A stretch of 64,000 nucleotides of DNA from Cotesia glomerata. Its lineage: Eukaryota; Arthropoda; Insecta; Hymenoptera; Braconidae. The stretch spans positions 372,001 through 436,000 of the forward strand of contig NW_025401886.1 in assembly GCF_020080835.1 (NCBI RefSeq), in the 5' to 3' direction. Shown here piece by piece: positions 57,132 through 64,000 of the stretch. Under the pieces are notes generated by a model, which was not told the origin of the DNA, ran no database searches, and worked only from the letters and a program-made list of their open reading frames with translations. A program made the translations under genes and the position numbers. Position 1 is the stretch's first letter, and each line of letters begins with the position of its first letter.

Positions 57132-58931
57132 AAACATTAGATTCAGTCACATCATAAGGTGTCAAAACCAAGTCATTTTTTTTTTTTATTGCACAGATAA
57201 AAATAGTTTAAATAAAGTTATATTTTTTCCATGACTTCAAAATAATAATCGTAATAAATGATTCAAATTTTTGATGACTACGAAATTCTTAATTTCGAAA
57301 TTATGGTGAAATTATTAACTGTATAAAAAAACATCTGGAAAAGAAATTGCTAAAAATTGAATTGTTAAAAAAAAATATCTCATAATAATAAACAGAATTA
57401 CAATAATTTAATATTTTTTTTAAAGTTTCATCCCGATTAGTTACTGAAAATTTCTCATTTACCTATCTTTTTATACACTTTGAGAATTTTTAATGTAATA
57501 AAAAAAAAAATATAATTAGCACTTTTTCATTGTTGACTAGTAAAAAATTCCTGACTTACCGACATTATACGCTCGTTTCACGGTCGTTTCACTCACAGAC
57601 TACTGTGCATCTACCACCGAGTTACGGTTTTTTGACAATTTATATGTTTTCGAATGACTGTCAAATGACAGACGATCGATCGATGATCTACGATTTTTAC
57701 GCAGGTAAAAAATCGGAGAAGTCAAGTAAAAATTTGGTTTTTCGAATAGTGAAGTATGATAACTATACAGAATAAAAATCATAAAGTAACAGTGAAAAAC
57801 TTTCACAATGATACTCGTCGTTCACTGTCAAATGACGGCCGTTCGATAGTCAAGTGACGGTCATTCGACGATCATTTGTCGACACTGTGAATTTATGGTA
57901 CATTCACCGTCGTTTCACAATCATTTTACCGTGACCACGAATCCGCCAGGGTGACTTCTCCGATTTTTTACCTAAGTAAAAATCGTAGATCATCGATCGA
58001 TCGTCTGTCATTTGATAGTCATTCGAAAACATATAAATTGTCAAAAAACCGTAACTCGGTGGTAGATGCACAGTAGTTTGTAAGTAAAACGACCGTGAAA
58101 CGAGCGTATAATGTCGGTAAGTCAGGAATTTTTTACTAGTCAACGATGAAAAAGTGCTGACAATATTTTATTTTTTTTTATTTCATTAAAAATACTCAAA
58201 GTATATAAAAAGATAGGTAAATGAGAAATTTTCAGTAAATAATCGGGATGAAAAATTTGAAAAAAATATTAAATTATTGTAATTTTGTTTATTTCAAAGT
58301 AAAATCATAAAAAATTAATCAGACTACAGGCAATCAACAGAGATCCATCTTTTCAATACTTTTCAGAAGAGTTTATGGCTTACAAGTGTTGAATTTTTTT
58401 CATAGTCTTAAATGAGAAACTATAATACTTTTTGATTATGAAAAATATAATAATCAATATTTTTTTTTTTTTTTTTTTAATCGGGAGATATTTTATTCAA
58501 CAGTTAATTAATAAATTTTAATTTAATTTCAACTTAACTATAAAAATATTTTCTGCATGTCAAATAATTTCACCCTAATACCAAAATTTGAATCCATTAT
58601 TAGAAATTTTTTTTTTCTTTTTTTTTAAAGACGAAAACTTTAATTACGAAATTACGGCAAAAATTGTTTCTTATCAAGAAAAATTATGATGAGATATTTT
58701 TTTTTAACAATTAAATTTTTAGCAATTTCTTTTCCAGATCTTTTTTTATACAGTTAATAATTTCACCGTAATTTCGAAATCAAGAATTTCGTAATCATCA
58801 AAAATTTGAATCATTTATTACCTTTATTATTTTGAAGTCATGGAAAAATATAACTTTATTTAAGCTATTTCTATCTGTACAATGAAAAAAATGACTTGGT
58901 TTTGACACCTTATCATGTCACTGAATCGAAC

Positions 58932-59020
58932 GTTTCGTGCAGCGTCTCAGATAGCCTATCTGGAAAAGTTTCGGGCGCGCGACTAGATGAACCGCGTTCG
59001 AGTCCCAGACTGTCCGAAGT
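58932..59020 (+). tRNA. tRNA-like sequence in arm b'
   Basis: Counterpart of the b-arm copy: TAGCCTATCTGGAAAAG, GGGCGCGCGACT and CGCGTTCGAGTCCCAG; the A box is more degraded. Confidence 0.4.
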
Positions 59021-59650
59021 ATTTTTTTTATTTTATTGTCCGTGACAGTAGCGTAAAATCACCGTATTTCGACAGTATATTGAGCGTACGGTGTCGGTCA
59101 TAACATCGTAGATTCACTTGCGTATGTACCGTATATATTCAATAAATTAATAGTAAACATCGTTCACAACGGTATCCGATGCTGACTGACAGATCGCTTG
59201 GTAAGAACGAACTTTATACGATGAAACGACCGTGAAACAACTGTCAAGCGACCGTGCTTTCACCGTGCCGCCGAAACCGCCAGGGTAAGTATAAATTATT
59301 TATTACGTTTATTATAAAATCAAAAATTATTCTTTCTTATTTATAACGAAAATATTGCTGGGAATAGTGAAAATCGAATTCGGTGAAAGTTAGATTTTTA
59401 TTACAATTGGAAAATTTTTTTTTGTGTTTACTTATAAAAGCTCTAACTTTGACAGAATTTTTTTTTTTCACTATTTCTAACAATATTTATTTTTGATATA
59501 ATTAAGAAACATAAAATTTTTCGCTTTCATGAAACTATCTAATTTTTACATGTATATTTAATGTAATCAAAGATAAAATAAATGATTAATATAATAATTA
59601 AATAATTTAATCAGTTCTATTTATGTGTGTTTTGTATTGTACAGTGAACA

Positions 59651-60240
59651 ATGCCAACAAAACGTAAAGGGGCCAATTTGAGCCGTGATACAAATAAATC
59701 TAGAAGCATTCGAAATAGAAGAGCCCAAAGAATCGAAGAACAAGTTCCGGAAGAAAATACTGGAGCGCGTGTGAGAATGACGCAATTGCGTTAAGAACAA
59801 TCAGACGATACACGAGCTGAACGCAATGAAGTCATGAGATTAGAACAACGACAATCACACCGTTTTACTGTCAATAGACGCAGAGCGAATGACCAACAAC
59901 GCCAACAGGCACATCGAGCATTTGTAGCTACATCATTTCTGCATCTAGCATTCCAGTATGAGCCTGATATTGTATATTATGCTCATTCAAAAGTAGTAAT
60001 TGGTGCTATGGACAAAGAATTTCTGTATTGTCATGCTTTGAAATTCAAAAATGAACCAGTTGGGATGTGTTGCGCGTCAGGGAAGGTACAACTACCTGTA
60101 ATTGAAACACGACCGGAACCATTGAACGGTTTGCTTATCGGCATAGATCCAGATTCTAACGTGTTCCTGAAGTCCATTCGAACATTTAACTCATGCTTTC
60201 AAATGACATCGTTCGGAGCAACAGAAATAGTTCCGAACTA
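59651..60240 (+). pseudogene. Helitron Rep/helicase N terminus (copy 2)
   Basis: ATG at 59651 (MPTKRKGANLSRDTNK). A TAA near 59793 replaces Gln. After it the frame is open (RLEQRQSHRFTVNRRRAND, AHRAFVATSFLHLAFQYEPD, LYCHALKFKNEPVGMCC) until the element is cut at ~60232. It shows the part deleted or interrupted in copy 1, including the segment spanning the hAT target site TTCAAAAG. Confidence 0.88.
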
Positions 60241-60527
60241 AGTCGGTCGCATGGTGAGCCGCCGTATTAAAACATACGCGCTGTTGCCAAATGTAAACTA
60301 ATAATATTTCCTTGTGAGACAAAAATATTTTTTCAATGTTTTATTATTAGATATAATTATATTTTTATATTTCATCATAAATTTAATTGAATAATAAAAT
60401 TTTTATTCTGTTATTTTTATTTTTATCACACGTGACATTATTAAATTTAACATCTAGGACCAGATTATAAAATTATAATCAAATTTAATCTTTGATTTAA
60501 ATCCATCACATGTAATAATTAATTCTT
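60233..60527. other. AT-rich spacer between Helitron and LINE
   Basis: No gene. Begins CGAACTAAGTCGGTCGCATG, a sequence without a partner in the window. Confidence 0.5.
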
Positions 60528-60560
<33 letters not shown>

Positions 60561-62042
60561 AAGGTCGCCTTGTAACTACAAGGTAGTTTAACAATTATGA
60601 GAGAATTTCAGAACATAATATAAAGAATTAGGACAAACAATTGTAGTTTTATATTTCTTCAATTAACTTGGCTTCTTTGAGAAATATTAAAGTACGATAA
60701 CATCCACTTGTCGAATTGAGGCAATCCTTGATGTTGTTCGGGAGCTGGGTCTTGTTTCTGAAGATGTCGAGGCCTTGGCATTCGGTCAATATATGTTTAA
60801 CTGATAGTTCCATATTACAGAAATCGCACGCTTTTTTGGGTTCTTTACTAATTAGGTAGGAGTGTGTTACTTTGGTATGCCCAATGCGTAATCTTGACAG
60901 AACAACCTGGTCTCTTCTACAGAAAGAGTCCACTGGGTTAGGTTCTAGGAGATCTTTTCTGACTTCAGCTAACTTTGGCGAGTTATTTCTTGTCCATTGT
61001 TCCCAAATTTTTTTCCAGTGACATTTCATTAAGCTCTTTAAATGTTTGGTGGTTTCTTTAGCTGTGGTGGCCATCGAATTGCTAATTATGTCATTATTAA
61101 TTGCCTCTTTTGCCACTCGGTCAGCCTCTTCATTCCCTAGTATCCCTTGATGTGCAGGTGTCCAGATCAGTTTGACTCTCCTGTTGTTGATGGTAAGAAC
61201 GTTTATTTGTTTTTGAATATTGAGAATAATCGGATTAGTGTTCTCTGTATTTGACAGAGCTGATAAACAACTCATAGAGTCAGTGAATATCGCAATATGG
61301 CCCAATTCAGGGTTGTCAATAGCAATAGATAATGCTTTCGAGATTGCTGTGGCTTCACAAGTAAATATTGAATTGAAGTTTTGTAGCCTAAAACCCAACT
61401 TTGTATCAAGGTAGACGACTGCACAACTGGTTCTCTCTTCTTTAACAGAGCCATCTGTATAAAATGCGGTGTAGTTCTGATATTTTTCCAGAATAGCCTG
61501 AAAAAGGTTGCGATATGTTTGCTCAGTAGTAGTATTCCTTTGCATCTCTGCTAGTTCAAGATCGGTATATGTGGTGGGAATATTCCATGGTGGGGAAACA
61601 GATTGTCTTCTGGGGGCCATTTTGGGAACAGTGGTGTCAAGTTTATCTATTTCGATTTTGAATCTGACTCTAGGGGGTTTAAGTGGAATGTTCTTGAGTC
61701 TGTATTCAAGATCGGTGACTGGCTTCTTTTCTGTGTACCCAAATGCTGGATCTCCTTCTTGGGCTTGGGCTCTTATCATAAACTTTAATAAAATTTCTTT
61801 CCTCCTTAGATGCAGTGGCATTTCTTCTGATTCTGCGAGAATGCTATTTATCGGACTGGTTCTGTGTGCTCCAATACTAAGCCTTAGGGCTAGGTTATGA
61901 ATACTATCCAGTTCCTTCAATCGGTGTCCTGCTGCGGTGTCATAGAGGCCAGCTCCATAGTCCATCTTGGATCTTATTATGGCACGGTATGCTAAAAGCA
62001 TTGAGTGTTTGTCGGCCCCCCACTTTGTTGAGGACTTTGTTG
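60528..62042 (-). mobile_element. LINE with RNase H (I-group type), 3' part
   Basis: Minus strand. The poly(A) tail appears as the T run at ~60530-60547. The element carries the RT C terminus, RNase H and a CCHC-like end, and is cut at 62042 by an LTR retrotransposon. The remainder should lie beyond that element's far LTR, outside this window. Confidence 0.85.
60649..62041 (-). pseudogene. LINE RT C terminus, RNase H and zinc knuckle
   Basis: The frame enters from the LTR junction at STKWGADKHSMLLAYRAIIR and DYGAGLYDTA (RT thumb). RNase H follows with all catalytic acids in view: AFYTDGSVKEE (Asp), FTCEATAISKAL (Glu), IFTDSMSCLSAL (Asp), then WTPAHQGILGNEEAD (His, Asp). The end has CDFC with H and C (VKHILTEC), a CCHC finger typical of I/Jockey-type C termini. 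The open frame from here to the stop at 60649 has no lesion, so the copy was probably young when interrupted. The ATG of the apparent ORF lies in LTR sequence and is not a real start. Confidence 0.9.
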
Positions 62043-62655
62043 TGTAATGGTCAGCATAGTTGCCTTCCAAGCAGTTCTTTCTCGGGAGAATTACTCGGGC
62101 GAATACTCTTCACCAAGTAATTCCAGAGGATGATACTCTACCTGGAGTCTGACCAAGGCTCAGGCAAGTATCATGAACCGACCGGATGAAAGTGCTTCTC
62201 CCCGTGCCAAAGCCTTCAGCTGAGGTACGGTAGGTGATCATAAGCCGTGTGGGTGGGGGCGAAGAGGACACTCTCCATTCGCTCTCGGGGTAGAGGTTTA
62301 GGCCCAGGGGTGACGGCTAGTCTCCTGGGGAAGCGGGGAATCAGCTTTTGAAGTTTAGTTCGCGATTTTGACGCTCACGGTGAGTGAGAGTATGTGTGAG
62401 AAGAGTGTTCTAATATATTGTTTATATTGTTTAATTTGTTTATATTGTTTATATCGTTTATTAACATGATCAGGCCAATAAAGAGGTTTTTCTTTTTTTC
62501 TTTGATTGATTTAAAATAAAGTGTTTTGTTTATTATTTTGTTATTGATAATGTAATCCCCGTTTATGACCCTGGACTCCGGCGAGCAAATTTCGAGCCGG
62601 GAACAAATAAATAAATTATTTATTTTTATAATTTTTGAAAAACGTGGACGTTACA
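62043..62655 (+). mobile_element. 5' LTR of an LTR retrotransposon (613 bp)
   Basis: Starts TGTAATGGTCAGC, ends GTGGACGTTACA (TGTAA/TTACA inverted termini). It is followed by a 2-bp spacer and a Lys-type primer-binding site. It interrupts the LINE at 62042. The element continues past 64000. Confidence 0.82.
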
Positions 62656-62657
62656 GA

Positions 62658-62675
62658 TGGCGCTCGAACAGGGAC
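62658..62675 (+). promoter_or_regulatory. Primer-binding site, tRNA-Lys type
   Basis: TGGCGCTCGAACAGGGAC matches the complement of the 3' end of tRNA-Lys except one base. It sits 2 bp after the LTR. Confidence 0.85.
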
Positions 62676-64000
62676 AGGATTAATTTTTGGTAACGGGCCA
62701 CGTAGTGTAGTTAAAGATGACTTATCGTAAATTCATATTATTGTAAATCTTTTGGAACTTGGGGAACGAGAAAAAAAAAATCGTTCCAAAACGCGATTAG
62801 CCGGGATGTGAATGTGTTGTCGAAAAGAAGTCGTTCAACCGGATGAAGGATGAAACTAGAACCTTGAATCTCTGATGTAAACCAGTACCGAAATCTAAGT
62901 GTCCGCAGTGTTCTGAGCAATTCAAAGATGAGACCATGCCCTGGAGGTAGGAGTCACCGTCATCAAGAATTACCAGTCACTGAAATAGCCACGAAGTTGA
63001 AGAACTCGTTGAAATCAGAATTTGAGAAAGTCCTGTGTGCCACTATGTGGGCAGGCACCTGAAAAAGTCCTGTGTGCCACTATGTGGGCAGGCACCTGAA
63101 AAAGTCCTGTGTGCCACTATGTGGGCAGGCACCTGTAAAAGTCCTGTGTGCCACTACGTGGGCAGGCACCTGAAGTTGAATCCGAAGCCGAGTATGAGCA
63201 GAACTTGAACCACGATGCATCACCGTAGAATAACCGTGAGGAAGATCCATCCGAGGTCCCGATTGTGAACCAGACTCAGCGATGAGGACACCGAAAGAAG
63301 ATCCGCGTAAAACCGAGTAAAGACCCCAAGTTTCAAAAGATACCATATTTAAATTCGAGAGTCTGTTTAGTTACATAGTTTACTAGTACCGAGCCTGTTT
63401 ATTGACCTGAAAACGTGAAAAGAAAATTATTTTTTGTTTGTAAGCTGAATGACATGGCGTGCGAAAGCCATTTATAGCGTTTTTGTCGTTTTCACCACCA
63501 TGGAGATGTCAAAGACCAACAAGATGTTTACTGAACTTCAGAAAGGGAGAAGAATGGACCAAAAGAAAAGTGGCAAACCAAGTTCACCACTTTTCTTTCC
63601 GAGGAAAGAGGGGTATGACCCAGATTTTACTTTTTGTATTTGAGTATTTTAGTTTATTTTTAGTTAATTACTTAAAAATTAATAGAAACAATTATTGTTA
63701 TTAGTGCGGCGATTATTATTTAATTATTGTATTTATTTAGTTAATAATTTTATATTATTGTTACCGAAGGTATGATTAAATTAAGAAATTAAGCGTGTGA
63801 GAAATTATTACGAAGCCGAACGAATTAATTGTAAAAGAAATTAAAATACTGGGAAAATTATTCTAAGTTCCGAACAAGATTTAGTATGGGAAAGTGATGA
63901 ATGGATATAAAATGAAAGAAATGACGATTATTATTTTGTAAGAAATAATTTAGGTAAGCGAAGATTTTATAAGTCCCGAGGACAATTTAGTATGGAAAAA
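62676..64000 (+). other. Retrotransposon leader, no gag recognised yet
   Basis: Internal region after the primer-binding site. Contains a 37-bp tandem repeat and an open frame at 63449-63643 (ATG, 64 codons; RAKAIYSVFVVFTTMEMS) with no family match that I can make. A long untranslated leader before gag is plausible. Confidence 0.55.
63027..63174 (+). repeat. 37-bp tandem repeat, four units
   Basis: Four copies of a unit beginning AAAGTCCTGTGTGCCACTA and containing GGGCAGGCACCTG, differing at two positions. Confidence 0.97.

Larger units (their letters stand above)
56548..59285. mobile_element. Four-arm foldback (a-b-a'-b'), TSD TA
   Basis: Terminal CCCTGGCGG / CCGCCAGGG, flanked by TA (56546-56547 and 59286-59287); Helitron copy 1 has the empty site. 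Internally a (56548-56774) is inverted as a' (57725-57951), and b (56775-57724) is inverted as b' (57952-59285), the latter with ~390 extra bp. Each b arm holds a tRNA-like sequence. Dense ACGGTCGTTTCAC/GTGAAACGACCG words occur. No transposase. Confidence 0.88.
55886..60232 (+). mobile_element. Helitron copy 2, 5' intact, 3' truncated
   Basis: Starts TCTAATATATAAAATTCTCG after (AT)n, a typical Helitron 5' end, then CTCCGAAACGGCTTGACCG. It shares its sequence with copy 1 from 55983 on. It is interrupted by the TA-flanked foldback at 56548-59285 and breaks off at 60232 in the N-terminal domain. Confidence 0.87.

Noticed and set aside
61508..61900. 130-residue hydrophobic plus-strand frame
   Set aside because: Antisense shadow of the LINE RT/RNase H frame.

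Overview
This is an A+T-rich eukaryotic window (introns with GT...AG ends, poly(A)-tailed retroposons, Helitrons, hAT and MULE transposases, APE-type LINEs). It looks like intergenic chromatin of an arthropod, most likely an insect. A parasitoid hymenopteran would fit the repeat flavour, but that is a weak inference. I found no convincing host gene. Essentially all recognisable coding sequence belongs to mobile elements, and nearly every copy is broken by stops, frameshifts or nested insertions.

Layout. 1-4.9 kb: a CR1/Jockey-type LINE (end of ORF1, then ORF2) split by a 1.56-kb non-coding element (1641-3203) built from a 10-bp-phased repeat and carrying a 5S-rRNA-like segment. 5.0-6.4 kb: a tRNA-like module, a TGACGTCA-rich stretch and an inverted-repeat element. 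6.5-12.6 kb: a DNA transposon with ~1-kb terminal inverted repeats and a multi-exon transposase pseudogene, itself hit by a SINE, a MITE and a double tRNA-derived insertion. 12.6-43.25 kb: a 5'-truncated Helitron. Its Rep/helicase gene is interrupted by a solo LTR and by a 25.3-kb segment (14988-40252) that has hAT-type ends and a perfect 8-bp target duplication. That segment holds the two halves of a BED/hAT transposase pseudogene on the minus strand, three solo LTRs, a copia fragment, an endonuclease-only pseudogene, several foldback elements, two copies of a ~4-kb repeat and the only assembly gap (31087-31186). 43.25-45.7 kb: a minus-strand LINE split by a solo LTR. 46-53.6 kb: a second 5S-like repeat, two copies of a GC-richer retroelement-like unit, a deleted MULE and a ~115-bp satellite. 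53.6-55.9 kb: microsatellites, a 15-bp minisatellite and a foldback. 55.9-60.2 kb: a second Helitron with intact 5' end, interrupted by a 2.7-kb four-arm foldback. 60.5-62.0 kb: a LINE with RNase H on the minus strand. 62.04 kb to the end: the 5' LTR, primer-binding site and leader of an LTR retrotransposon that runs off the window.

How the parts relate. The nesting gives a readable order of events: LINE or Helitron first, then hAT, LTR or MITE insertion, then later hits. In four places (LINE at 1640/3206, LINE at 43973/45328, Helitron at 14987/40261, hAT transposase at 24940/31187) the coding sequence reads across the insertion once it and any duplicated target are set aside, which fixes the boundaries well. 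Motif assignments come from reading translations by eye; no database search was possible.
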